DNA from: Halobaculum limi
Lineage (GTDB): Archaea; Halobacteriota; Halobacteria; Halobacteriales; Haloferacaceae
Direction of reading: 5' to 3'
DNA length: 64,000 bases
Assembly (NCBI RefSeq): GCF_029490015.1
Contig: NZ_CP120468.1
Location: 2,790,001-2,854,000 of the forward strand
The translations under genes and the position numbers were made by a program. Positions 44,041 to 52,045 of this stretch are shown here, piece after piece (within the stretch, counting starts at the first letter, position 1; each line of letters starts with the position of its first letter). Under the pieces are notes generated by a model. That model made no database searches, was not told where the DNA came from, and was given only the letters and a program-made list of their open reading frames with translations.

Positions 44041-44459
44041 ACGCTCAACCCGAACTCGCGCAGGGCCTCTCGGCCCGCGTCGGTCACCATCGCGACGGTC
44101 CACTCCGGCGAGTAGCGCAGTCGGACCTCTGCTTCGTCGACGCCGGGAGCGGTCTCGGCGGCACAGCGCACGTCGTTCGTGAGCATATCGCGAGCGGGAC
44201 ACCCCGAGTACGTGAGCGTCATCTCGACGGTACACCGGCCGTCCGCGACCGTCACGTCGTAGAGGAGGCCCAGGTCGACGACGCTGACGGGCATCTCGGG
44301 GTCTTCTACCTCGTACAGCGCCGCCCACACGTCCGCTTCGACGCCCGTCGCGCCCTCGCCCGTCTTGGGGTACTCCTCGGGCGCCTCGCCCGCCTCGTAG
44401 GAGGTGTACGCGCACGCTTCCGAGTCGGCGGGCGTGTCGGTCGGCATGTTGGTCGGCAT
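44037..44459 (-). CDS. paaD: Phenylacetyl-CoA epoxidase assembly protein PaaD (MIP18 domain only)
   Basis: A 140-residue protein with the MIP18/DUF59 iron-sulfur domain: EVEDPEMPVSVVDLGLLYDV and TYSGCPARDM. Bacterial PaaD (about 165 residues) continues into a zinc ribbon that is here encoded separately in the next gene. It is thought to help build the iron-containing epoxidase. The ATG at 44,459 overlaps the paaC stop by one base (a second ATG at 44,447 is in frame). It is the fourth gene of the operon. Confidence 0.88.
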   Translation of the reverse strand: MPTNMPTDTPADSEACAYTSYEAGEAPEEYPKTGEGATGVEADVWAALYEVEDPEMPVSVVDLGLLYDVTVADGRCTVEMTLTYSGCPARDMLTNDVRCAAETAPGVDEAEVRLRYSPEWTVAMVTDAGREALREFGLSV

Positions 44460-45310
44460 TATCCGTCCTCCCCGCGCAAGCGAGCGGGTCGGTCGAAGTC
44501 CACCTCGCGGTGGGTCGCAGTGAACGCGTCGTACAACTCGAACCACTCGTCGGTGTGACTGCCGTCCCGGCCGCGCGCTTCCGGGCGCTGAACGTCCTCG
44601 GGTTCGGGGACGACGAGGCCGTACCCCTCCAGCGTCGGGACGACCGTCTCCAGCCACTCCTCGCGTACGTCGGCCAGCGAGTCGCGGCGGAAGCCGTTCG
44701 CGCGGATTTCTTCCTCGTGGGTGCTGGGGGTGAACAGCGACAGTGCGTGCGGGAACAGGTCCTCGACGGCCGCCTGCAGGTGGTCGCGGGCGTCGTCGTC
44801 CGCGGCGAGTCGTTCGAGCCAACTCAGCGCGTGGTCGCGGTGGTAGTCCTCCTCCGACAGCGCCTTGCCGACGCGGTCGGCCAGCGGCGCGTAACTGGTG
44901 TCGACTAGCGCTTCCAGCCGAAGTTCTTCGGCCACGTCGTACAGGTACGTGCGAACGACGACGTCGCCCCAGCCGTCGTCGGCGAACGGGCGTTCGACGA
45001 GCGTCGAGTGGGTCCACTCGTCGGCGGGCCGCCGCCAGATACACTCCTCTTCGGTGTAGCCGAGTTCTTGGAGGAGGTCGTACCACAGGCGAGCGTGGCC
45101 GAACTCGTCTTGGGCGATGTTGGCGAGTGCGAGGTCGGATTCGAGCGTCGGCGCGAATATCTGCCACTCGGTGAGGCGTTCGGCGTGGACGAACTCGTCG
45201 TCCGCGAGGCGGAAGAGGAGTTCCTCCAGCGCCACCTGCGCCTCCGGCGAGAGGTCGTCGCGGTCGAGCGACGCCGCCGTGGGCGCTTCGGCCTCGGGTG
45301 CGTTGCTCAT
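44459..45310 (-). CDS. paaC: Phenylacetyl-CoA 1,2-epoxidase subunit PaaC
   Basis: A 283-residue ferritin-like structural subunit that pairs with the catalytic PaaA. The ferritin-type helix ALANIAQDEFGHARLWYDLL (residues ~61-80) is seen. It starts MSNAPEAEAPTAASLDRD; its start overlaps the paaB stop (TGATG/ATGA type, 4 bases). In the bacterial complex it lacks a metal site and stabilises PaaA. Confidence 0.93.
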   Translation of the reverse strand: MSNAPEAEAPTAASLDRDDLSPEAQVALEELLFRLADDEFVHAERLTEWQIFAPTLESDLALANIAQDEFGHARLWYDLLQELGYTEEECIWRRPADEWTHSTLVERPFADDGWGDVVVRTYLYDVAEELRLEALVDTSYAPLADRVGKALSEEDYHRDHALSWLERLAADDDARDHLQAAVEDLFPHALSLFTPSTHEEEIRANGFRRDSLADVREEWLETVVPTLEGYGLVVPEPEDVQRPEARGRDGSHTDEWFELYDAFTATHREVDFDRPARLRGEDG

Positions 45311-45648
45311 CGCTGCTCCTCGGCTTCGAGTTGTTCACGGCGCTTGCGCGCGGCCTCACGCTGTTCGGCCTCGCTGTCTTCGACCTCCTGTGCGAACGAG
45401 GAGTCGATGTCGTTGTACGTCATCGCCCAGCGGTAGGACTTGTCGGTGCGACCGCCGAAGGCGGCGTCCTCAGTGTCGACCTCGCCAATCTCGGTCTGCG
45501 GGACGACCCACAGCGAGTTGGTCTGCATCCGGCGTGCGTGCTGAATCTGCGCGAACAACTTCGCCATCTCGCGGTCGGGCGCGTGGACGTTGCCGACGTG
45601 GCGGTGGTAATCCCCCGGCTTCTCCTGTCTGAACACTTCCCAGATCAT
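45307..45648 (-). CDS. paaB: Phenylacetyl-CoA 1,2-epoxidase subunit PaaB
   Basis: A 113-residue small subunit starting MIWEVFRQEKPGDYHRHVGNVH, with the conserved APDREMAKLFAQIQHARRMQTNSLWVVPQ segment typical of PaaB (residues 25-53 in register), and a charged C-terminal helix rich in Glu and Arg. PaaB bridges PaaAC heterodimers. It lies between paaA (2 bases apart) and paaC (overlap) in the epoxidase operon. Confidence 0.93.
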   Translation of the reverse strand: MIWEVFRQEKPGDYHRHVGNVHAPDREMAKLFAQIQHARRMQTNSLWVVPQTEIGEVDTEDAAFGGRTDKSYRWAMTYNDIDSSFAQEVEDSEAEQREAARKRREQLEAEEQR

Positions 45649-45650
45649 GG

Positions 45651-46589
45651 TCAGTCGGCCGCCTGCGGCGTTCCGCTCATTCCCGCCTCCCAGCCGTCCA
45701 GGCTACTGCGCACCCACTCGACGGCCTCCTGACGACGCGCACGCGATCCGATCTGGATGTCGCTGCCTTCGTAGTCGTTCTTGGCGATGGTCCAGAACTC
45801 GTCCCAGTCGAGGTCGGATTCGCGGACGGCCATCGTCCCATCGTCACGCTCGAAGATGCGCGGGTACTCGGGAATCTCCAGCCCGTACTTCTCGGCTTTC
45901 GGGACGTAGAGGTTGAGGAACGAGTTGCGGAGTTCGTCGTTGGAGACGGTCTTGAGGCCGACGTCCATCGCGAAGTCGTTGTGCGTCGACTTGTCGTTCG
46001 TCGGCCCGAAGAACTGGAGGATGCGCGGCCACCACTCTTCGAACGTCTCTTGGGTGCGCTCTTGGGTCGCCTTCGACCCGCGCATTAGTTCACGGAGGAT
46101 CGACTCGCCGTGTTTGACGTGGAAGCCCTCCTCGAAGCAGACTTTGTCCATCGCGTGCGCGTACGGCGTCCAACTCGTCGACTTGAGCGTCGCTTGCCGT
46201 CGCATCGCGCCGCCGTCGACGAAGAAGTCGATCATCGGCGCCTCGTACCACGAGTCGACCGGGTAGTGGAAGCAGTTGAGGAACTTCCCCTCGCCGTTCT
46301 GGAGTTCGTCGAGCATCTCGTCGCGCGTCTTCACGCCCAGCGTCTCGGCCGCGCGGTAGAGCAACTGTGCGTGCCCAATCTCGTCTTGCACCTTCGCCGT
46401 GTTGGCGAGTTTCCGGTCGAGCGACGGCGCGTGACGGGTGAACTCCTTGTCGAGGTAGCCACCCATCACCTCGCTGTTGGCGTGGAACTGGATCATCCGC
46501 GTCGCCGCCTTGCGGTACTCCTCCGGCATGTCGTCTTTCGGCCCGAACTGCCGGGGTCCGGCGCGTTCTTTGACCTCCTCGATATCCAT
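45651..46589 (-). CDS. paaA: Phenylacetyl-CoA 1,2-epoxidase catalytic subunit PaaA
   Basis: A 312-residue diiron monooxygenase that epoxidises the ring of phenylacetyl-CoA. Metal ligands are in QDEIGH (residues 68-73) and EEGFHVKH (153-160), the two E-x-x-H motifs. It is the first gene of the paaABCD-zinc ribbon operon. The reductase (PaaE) and ring-opening genes are not in this window, so electrons and later steps are supplied from elsewhere. A weak TATA (GGTAAGTG on the minus strand at about 46,613-46,620) is about 27 bases before the ATG. Confidence 0.95.
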   Translation of the reverse strand: MDIEEVKERAGPRQFGPKDDMPEEYRKAATRMIQFHANSEVMGGYLDKEFTRHAPSLDRKLANTAKVQDEIGHAQLLYRAAETLGVKTRDEMLDELQNGEGKFLNCFHYPVDSWYEAPMIDFFVDGGAMRRQATLKSTSWTPYAHAMDKVCFEEGFHVKHGESILRELMRGSKATQERTQETFEEWWPRILQFFGPTNDKSTHNDFAMDVGLKTVSNDELRNSFLNLYVPKAEKYGLEIPEYPRIFERDDGTMAVRESDLDWDEFWTIAKNDYEGSDIQIGSRARRQEAVEWVRSSLDGWEAGMSGTPQAAD

Positions 46590-46642
46590 ATGATCGATCC
46601 TTCACGTTCTGCCACTTACCGATTCACCCGTTCATACGCGGG

Positions 46643-46650
46643 TTTTATAT
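46643..46650 (+). promoter_or_regulatory. TATA box of Bat-type regulator, abutting the paa promoter
   Basis: TTTTATAT centred about 26 bases before the ATG at 46,673. The paa operon's weak TATA lies 25-30 bases away on the other strand, so a protein bound between 46,590 and 46,672 could affect both. Confidence 0.5.
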
Positions 46651-46672
46651 TCGGATCGGGGGAGTAGTCGCT

Positions 46673-47311
46673 ATGATCGAGGAGTGTCTCGTCGTCGAGG
46701 TGCGCGTCAGCGGCGACGACTGCCCACTCGCGGCCGCGACAGCCACGACCGGGACGCCGATTCGGGCGGAGCCACCACAACTGCGCGCGGACGGCAACGT
46801 CCTCCTCCGGTTCGGCGCACCCCGCTCGGACGCCCTCGCGGAAACACTCGACGCCGACGAACGGATCCGCTATCTCCATCGCTCGCGGGCGGGCGACCGC
46901 GACACCTACCGCTGTCTCTCGAAACACCCGTGTGTCGTCCACGAACTCGTCTCGGCGGGGTTGCTCGTCGAAGACATCACCTATCGCGACGGCGACGCGA
47001 CCGTCACAGGTGCGGTCGTCGGCCACGAGGTCTTGCGTGGCGTGATGGAACGCGCAGGCGAGACGGTCGGCGTCCGACTCACGCGGACGTACCCGCTGCG
47101 CGAGGAGACAGAGCCAGTGACCGGGCAGTTCGGCCTCACGCCGCCGCAGACGGAAGCGTTGCGGGCGGCGGTCGACGCGGGCTACTTCGCCGTGCCACGG
47201 GCGGCGACAAGCGAGGAGGTGGCCGCCGAGTTGGGCCTCTCGAAGAGCGCGTTTCTGGAGCGACTCAGGCGTGCGGAGGCGACGCTGTACGAGGGGCTAT
47301 TCGGGGAGTGA
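46673..47311 (+). CDS. Bacterio-opsin activator (Bat)-type HTH regulator
   Basis: A 212-residue protein with a C-terminal helix-turn-helix of the haloarchaeal Bat/HTH_10 type: LTPPQTEALRAAVDAGYF followed by TSEEVAAELGLSKSAFLERLRRAEATLY. The N-terminal ~140 residues form an unassigned ligand-binding or regulatory domain with Cys in RCLSKHPC. It is divergent from the paa operon with an 83-base shared promoter, so it likely controls phenylacetyl-CoA epoxidase genes, perhaps in response to phenylacetyl-CoA (inference). Confidence 0.85.
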   Translation: MIEECLVVEVRVSGDDCPLAAATATTGTPIRAEPPQLRADGNVLLRFGAPRSDALAETLDADERIRYLHRSRAGDRDTYRCLSKHPCVVHELVSAGLLVEDITYRDGDATVTGAVVGHEVLRGVMERAGETVGVRLTRTYPLREETEPVTGQFGLTPPQTEALRAAVDAGYFAVPRAATSEEVAAELGLSKSAFLERLRRAEATLYEGLFGE

Positions 47312-47331
47312 ATCGCGGTCGGCGGAGTTAG

Positions 47332-48345
47332 TCACTCCGAATCCGGCGCTGAGCAGCGTGCGTCTGACGCCGAGCGACCAGGCCCCGACGGGGCCGACCC
47401 CCGGTGAAACGCCAGCCACACCGCGACGGCGACGCCGGCTACCGTGACCACGTCCGAGAGCGGCGTCAGCACCGGTCCCGACGGGTCGAGGATGTAGACG
47501 GGATCGAACGGCGGGATCAGCATCGGCAGGAGTGCGACGGTCGACTGTACGGCCACGACGACGCCGACGGCTTTCAGGAACTCCCGAACTCGGAGTCGAG
47601 GACCGGTCACGAACAGGATGGCCAGCAGGAACGACGCCTCGAACAGCCACTGTCTCGGAAGTCGTCCCGCCGGGATGCCGACGTTCCAGACGCTCGACCG
47701 GACGAACACGACGGTCGAGGGACCGGTCGCGCCGGGCGTGCCGAGCGCCGTGAGGAGGTTCGCGACCACGCCGATGGCCACCAGTCCGCCGGCGGCGACG
47801 AGGCCGCCCACCCCCGCAGCGGCGAGGCCACGCTGTACGGAGAGGCCCGGGCCGATCCGCTCGTCGGCTATCTGCGCGAACAGTGGGTGGTGGGTCGCCT
47901 CGCCGGTGATGGCGGCGAGGCGGTCGAACCCGCCGCCGTACGCGATCCACACGGCCGTCGCGACCGCGACCACGGGAACGACGTTCGACAGCGGCACCGC
48001 GAGGATGGTCAGTCTGAGTCCAGAGAGTCCGCGGAACACGTACTGCCAGCCGGTTCCCACGAGGCCGACCGCGTACACGAGGACGGCGCTCCCGGCGACG
48101 ACCCGTCGAGAGGGGGTCGCCACGACGAACAGCACCGCCACCACGAACGGGACGAACGTCACGGTCGCCAGCGCCGTGCCCGTCGCCACACCCAGTGCGA
48201 TCGCGCCGAGTTCGTCCGGCGCTCTGCCCGTCGAGAGCAGTCTCGTCCACGCGACCGCGACGAGTGCGACGGCGATTACTGCGCCGCCGGGCACGGCCGC
48301 CGCGACGAGTCTCCGTCGCTCAGAATCGAGTTGGAGGGCCGACAT
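47332..48345 (-). CDS. Unknown polytopic membrane protein, 337 residues
   Basis: A 337-residue protein starting MSALQLDSERRRLVAAAVPGG at 48,345 (the frame remains open upstream, but coding use stops). It has about eight membrane helices (AVIAVALVAVAWT, IALGVATGTALATVTFVPFVVAVLFVV, ILAVPLSNVVPVVAVATAVW) and polar loops. I recognise no family. It is convergent with the Bat-type gene (20 bases apart) and divergent to the small lipoprotein gene. Confidence 0.7.
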   Translation of the reverse strand: MSALQLDSERRRLVAAAVPGGAVIAVALVAVAWTRLLSTGRAPDELGAIALGVATGTALATVTFVPFVVAVLFVVATPSRRVVAGSAVLVYAVGLVGTGWQYVFRGLSGLRLTILAVPLSNVVPVVAVATAVWIAYGGGFDRLAAITGEATHHPLFAQIADERIGPGLSVQRGLAAAGVGGLVAAGGLVAIGVVANLLTALGTPGATGPSTVVFVRSSVWNVGIPAGRLPRQWLFEASFLLAILFVTGPRLRVREFLKAVGVVVAVQSTVALLPMLIPPFDPVYILDPSGPVLTPLSDVVTVAGVAVAVWLAFHRGSAPSGPGRSASDARCSAPDSE

Positions 48346-48485
48346 ACGGCAGTCGGCACGGCGAATCGGCATAAACGCTCTGCCGGCGTGGGCGTTCCCT
48401 CGCACGGGAGTCGATCCCCAGTACGGCGTGGGCGGAGGCGACGACCGGCGGAAAGCATTCACCGCCGGCGGACGGTCGTCTCCGT

Positions 48486-48872
48486 GTGACTCGCGCTCCC
48501 GCGTTCCCGACGCGCCGCTGGGTCGCGGTCTCGTCTCTCGCGGTGTTAGTGATTGCCGGCGGCTGTCTCGCGGCCGATGCCCGTGGTGGCAAGGTCGTCG
48601 GGACGTACCGCACGACCGCTCCTGCCGGTGTCGACGCCGTCGACCGCGATGCCATCGGCGTCGTCGCCATCGACCGCGCGGTCGACGACGCGTGCCGAGC
48701 GAAGCGCCCCGACGACACCGCCGTCGTCGAGTTCACACCCAACGAACAGACGGCAGTACGCGACGCATACGAACGCCTCATCGGAGGGGGCGGCGACCTG
48801 TACGTCCGATGTGGCGACGCCGATGCCACCGGCGACAGTGTCGTACAGGTCGACCTCAGACTGTACTCGTAG
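48486..48872 (+). CDS. Small secreted lipoprotein of unknown function
   Basis: A 128-residue protein starting at GTG 48,486 (VTRAPAFPTRRWVAVSSLAV). The N-terminal signal has an Arg pair and ends in a lipobox, VIAGGC, at residues ~23-28. The mature part is a compact alpha/beta-like domain with two Cys (DACRAK, YVRCGD). Function unknown. It is divergent to the membrane protein gene; the convergent small gene begins 15 bases after its stop. Confidence 0.65.
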   Translation: MTRAPAFPTRRWVAVSSLAVLVIAGGCLAADARGGKVVGTYRTTAPAGVDAVDRDAIGVVAIDRAVDDACRAKRPDDTAVVEFTPNEQTAVRDAYERLIGGGGDLYVRCGDADATGDSVVQVDLRLYS

Positions 48873-48886
48873 GCAACATCCCCGAG

Positions 48887-49132
48887 CTATCCACCCTTCT
48901 TCCGGTACCACACTCGCTCGCCGACCGGCGACTCGTCCGGGCCGATGTCGAGTCGCCCCACGAACAGGTCGCGCACGGCGAGCGTGACGGTCAGTTCGAC
49001 CGACTCCCCGGTCTCGGAGGCGACGGTGACGACGCAGTGGCCGTCGCGTTCGGCGATGTCGGCGACGGTCCCGACGGTCCAGCGGTCGCGGTGGTGTGTC
49101 GGCTCTCGGGCGTGGATGCGGTCGTGGTTCAC
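48887..49132 (-). CDS. Small conserved haloarchaeal protein, 81 residues
   Basis: Starting with GTG 49,132 (VNHDRIHAREPTHHRDRWTVG) the frame gives an 81-residue all-beta protein: TVGTVADIAERDGHCVVTVA, then ELTVTLAVRDLFVGRL and VGERVWYRKKGG. The longer open frame further upstream has non-coding text. It resembles a small haloarchaeal family whose name I cannot confirm. The fold is probably an SH3- or OB-like barrel. It ends next to the convergent lipoprotein gene. Confidence 0.6.
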   Translation of the reverse strand: MNHDRIHAREPTHHRDRWTVGTVADIAERDGHCVVTVASETGESVELTVTLAVRDLFVGRLDIGPDESPVGERVWYRKKGG

Positions 49133-49321
49133 GTTCGGTCTCCGGGCGGTATCGAGTAAAGCGACGCGGCGACGCCCCTCGTCGTGGTCACCGGCCGCCC
49201 CGACGGTGCGACTCCTGCCGCGTCGTCGACCGATGGGATTAGGCGATGGCGACCGTGTGACCGTGTGAGTATCAGTGAACGGAGATGTGACGGGGTCGGA
49301 GAGACGACCCACGTCGTGTGA

Positions 49322-50815
49322 ATGACGGTCCGCGTCAACTGGCGAGTGAGCGTGAGCCTCCTCGGGACGTTCCTGAAGTGGGTGTGGGTGCCGCTCGTGC
49401 TTCCGGTGGGCATCGCTCTCTTCGATGGAACGCCCCTGTTGCCGTTCCTCGTGCCCGCAGCGACGGTGCCGTTCGTCGGCCTCGGCTTAGAGCGGGTCAC
49501 GCCGGAGCGTGACCTGCGCGCGCGAGAGGCGTTCCTCCTGGTGGCGCTGACGTGGCTCTCGTTTGCCGTCGTCGGCGCGGTACCGTTCGTCCTCGCGGGC
49601 AACGGCACGCTCGCGTCGCCGGTGAACGCGCTGTTCGAAGCGATGAGCGGCGTGACGACCACGGGTGCGACCGTCGTCGTCGACTTCGACGCCCACTCGC
49701 GCGCGGTGTTTATGTGGCGTGCGCTGTTGCAGTGGCTGGGCGGCCTCGGAATTCTCGTCCTCGCTATTGCACTCCTCTCGCAGTTGTCCGTCGGGGGCGC
49801 GCAGTTGATGGAGACGGAGAGTCAGACGCAGGATGTCACCAAACTCACACCCCGGATCCGCGAGACTGCGGCGCTGTTGTGGACGGTGTACATCGGCCTC
49901 ACGGCGCTGATGGTGGCGGTGTTGTACGGCCTGCACCTCGTCGGCCTCGCGCCCGAGATGACGCTGTTCGACGCGGTCGCACACGCGTTCACCGCTGTCT
50001 CGACGAGCGGATTCTCCCCGCGCGGTGACAGCATCGCGGCGTTCTCACCCGCCGTGCAGTGGGCGGTCATCCCGTTCATGATCGCCGGCGCGACCAACTT
50101 CGTGCTCATCTACTTCGTCGTCCACGGCGACTTCAAGCGCCTGCGCAACAGCGACGAGTTCCGCTTCTACATCGGCATCCTCGCCGGGTTCACCGTCGCC
50201 GTCACGGCCGTCCTCGCGGTCGACGCCCAGTTCTCCTCGGGTGAGTCGACCGTCCGCCACGCCGCTTTTCAGGTCGCTTCCATCGTGACGACGACGGGGT
50301 ACGCGAGCGCCAACTTCGACCTCTGGTCGTCAGGCGCGAAACACATCCTGTTCGTCTGTATGTTCATCGGCGGGATGGCCGGGTCGACGACGTGTTCGAT
50401 CAAGACGCTGCGATGGCTGGTCGTCCTCAAGTCGTTCCGTCGCGACCTGTTCGTCGCGAGCAGTCCGACCCTGATCCGACCGGTCAGACTCAGCGGAAAG
50501 GTCATCGACGAGGACACCATCCGCGACATCTACGCGTACACGCTCGTCAGCCTCGTGTTCTTCATCGTCGCGACCGTCCTCGTCGTCGTCGACGCCGCCC
50601 GCGCCCGCGTCGTCGTCACCGAGTTCGAGGCGATGGGCGCGGCCGCCTCCACCTTCTTCAACGTCGGCCCCGCGTTCGGCATCGCCGGACCGTTCGCGAG
50701 TTACGAGCCGTTTCCGACGTCGACGAAACTGCTGATGACGTTCCTGATGTGGATCGGCCGAATCGAGATCGTCCCCGTCCTCGTGTTGTTGACGCCGTCG
50801 TACTGGCGCGCGTGA
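49322..50815 (+). CDS. trkH: TrkH-family potassium uptake protein
   Basis: A 497-residue K+ channel-like transporter of the Trk/Ktr superfamily. It has the four pore-loop repeats: MSGVTTTGAT, AVSTSGFS, SIVTTTGYAS and FNVGPAFGIAGP with selectivity-filter Gly, and GGMAGSTTCSIKTLR in the linker. It takes up potassium with a TrkA/RCK partner encoded elsewhere, fitting the salt-in osmotic strategy of haloarchaea. The ATG at 49,322 is used. It is followed by a 300-base gap. Confidence 0.92.
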   Translation: MTVRVNWRVSVSLLGTFLKWVWVPLVLPVGIALFDGTPLLPFLVPAATVPFVGLGLERVTPERDLRAREAFLLVALTWLSFAVVGAVPFVLAGNGTLASPVNALFEAMSGVTTTGATVVVDFDAHSRAVFMWRALLQWLGGLGILVLAIALLSQLSVGGAQLMETESQTQDVTKLTPRIRETAALLWTVYIGLTALMVAVLYGLHLVGLAPEMTLFDAVAHAFTAVSTSGFSPRGDSIAAFSPAVQWAVIPFMIAGATNFVLIYFVVHGDFKRLRNSDEFRFYIGILAGFTVAVTAVLAVDAQFSSGESTVRHAAFQVASIVTTTGYASANFDLWSSGAKHILFVCMFIGGMAGSTTCSIKTLRWLVVLKSFRRDLFVASSPTLIRPVRLSGKVIDEDTIRDIYAYTLVSLVFFIVATVLVVVDAARARVVVTEFEAMGAAASTFFNVGPAFGIAGPFASYEPFPTSTKLLMTFLMWIGRIEIVPVLVLLTPSYWRA

Positions 50816-51118
50816 GCGTGGCCGCGTTCGGAAGCGATCGGGCGTGGCCGCCGCGGTCTGACGTGGCCGCCCCGCCACGTCGGTGACGAGCAGCCATCGA
50901 CTTCGCCCACAGCAAACGCGCGTGAGTAACGGGTGTACACTGGATGTACTCTTGACCAGATCTGATACGTATGTGACTAGAACTGGCGGTAGCCGGTAAC
51001 CGATAGACAGCGACCGGATCGCGGATCTCGTAGATTCTCAAACCGCAAGAAAGCGGTGCGTTCGGGCCTGAGACGATGGAATCGCGCGGGTTATACCGGT
51101 GCGTGCGAAACGCCGAGT
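50816..51118. other. Intergenic region, 303 bases, no gene seen
   Basis: From the trkH stop to the next small gene. No frame has coding character. The first 100 bases are GC-rich; the remainder is less so (gatacgtatgtgactagaact and tctcaaaccgcaagaaag). A TTATAC box at 51,091-51,096 serves the next small gene. I see no tRNA or other RNA gene. Confidence 0.4.
51091..51096 (+). promoter_or_regulatory. TATA box for the small protein gene at 51,119
   Basis: TTATAC centred about 25 bases before the GTG at 51,119; same sequence and spacing as the NmrA-type gene promoter at 448-453. Confidence 0.45.
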
Positions 51119-51295
51119 GTGAGCGAAACCGAGATCGAATCCGCTGATCGCCACCTCTCACTCTCTAGCCGTGCCTATCGCATTACCGTCGACGACGGAC
51201 GGGAGACGTTCGACGCGTTAGAGATCCACGACGAGACCCGACCGGAAGCGTACCTGATGTCCGACACGGTCCACTCGCTGGAATCGATGCGGTGA
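51119..51295 (+). CDS. Small haloarchaeal protein, 58 residues
   Basis: A 58-residue acidic protein from GTG 51,119 (VSETEIESADRHLSLSSRAYR), ending YLMSDTVHSLESMR. An ITVDDGRETFDALEIHDETRPEAYL stretch reads like a compact beta-alpha fold. Codon use and a TATA box support the gene; the function is unknown. The frame extends upstream of the GTG, but not with coding text. Confidence 0.6.
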   Translation: MSETEIESADRHLSLSSRAYRITVDDGRETFDALEIHDETRPEAYLMSDTVHSLESMR

Positions 51296-51379
51296 GGACA
51301 CGGCCCCCGTCCGAGTCACATCTCAGTAGTCACACGCCGTTTGGCTTCTCTCCGTTCGTAGACTCCGCTCGCGAGTGAG

Positions 51380-52045
51380 TCACCCGTCTGTCGCCCCGGC
51401 CAGTCGGTCGCGGATCCACGCGAACTCGTCGTCCGTCACCTCGTGGCCGACGCCCTCGTACACCCGGTTGGTAACGTCCGCACCGAGCGTTCGCAATGCC
51501 GCCGCAGTCTCACGAACACGCGACGGCGGAACCCGGTCGTCGTCTGCACCGCCCGCGACGAGAACGGGTGTCTCCGCGAGGTCGCCTTCGTACCCGGCCG
51601 CGTCGACGGTCGGACCCAACAGCGTTCCGCTCAACACCGCCGTCGGATGACGGCTCCCAGCCGTCGCGGCGTACTCGGCGGCGACGCACCCGCCCTGCGA
51701 GAAGCCGACCAGGAGGACGGCCGCCGGCGGCAGCGATAGCGTCTCGCGCGTCCACGCGAGCGTCGCCTCGACGACCGCCAGCGCCGACGAGCGGTGGGGT
51801 TCGTTCCGCTCGATGGGTTCGTCGGCCGCGTACGGGAGCCACCGACTCCGGTGTGCGCCGGGCGCGACGAACGCGACGCCGTGACTGGCGACCGGGTCGA
51901 GTACGTTCACGATCCCCTGTGGCGTCGCCCCCCGCCCGTGGAGAGCGACGACCGCCGCCCGCGCCGCCCCGCGTGGCGCACCGGCCGTGAGGACGTCGCC
52001 GCCGCCGTGTGGCCCGGGTACGTCTGCGAGGACGCGGTCGGGCAT
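51380..52045 (-). CDS. Alpha/beta hydrolase, phospholipase/carboxylesterase (MhqD-like)
   Basis: A 221-residue hydrolase starting MPDRVLADVPGPHGGGD at 52,045, sharing one base with the stop of the dioxygenase gene. It has VVALHGRGATPQ, the nucleophile motif LVGFSQGGCVAAEYA, an acid at DDDRVPPSRV and the His GVGHEV. In Bacillus the related MhqD is encoded next to the ring-cleaving dioxygenase MhqO in quinone-responsive operons. It probably hydrolyses thioesters or esters. The longer open frame upstream of this start is antisense to the dioxygenase and disregarded. Confidence 0.85.
   Translation of the reverse strand: MPDRVLADVPGPHGGGDVLTAGAPRGAARAAVVALHGRGATPQGIVNVLDPVASHGVAFVAPGAHRSRWLPYAADEPIERNEPHRSSALAVVEATLAWTRETLSLPPAAVLLVGFSQGGCVAAEYAATAGSRHPTAVLSGTLLGPTVDAAGYEGDLAETPVLVAGGADDDRVPPSRVRETAAALRTLGADVTNRVYEGVGHEVTDDEFAWIRDRLAGATDG

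Noticed and set aside
50658-51161. A 167-codon minus-strand frame over the end of trkH and the gap behind it
   Set aside because: It has mixed composition, overlaps trkH antisense and has no recognisable motif or promoter.
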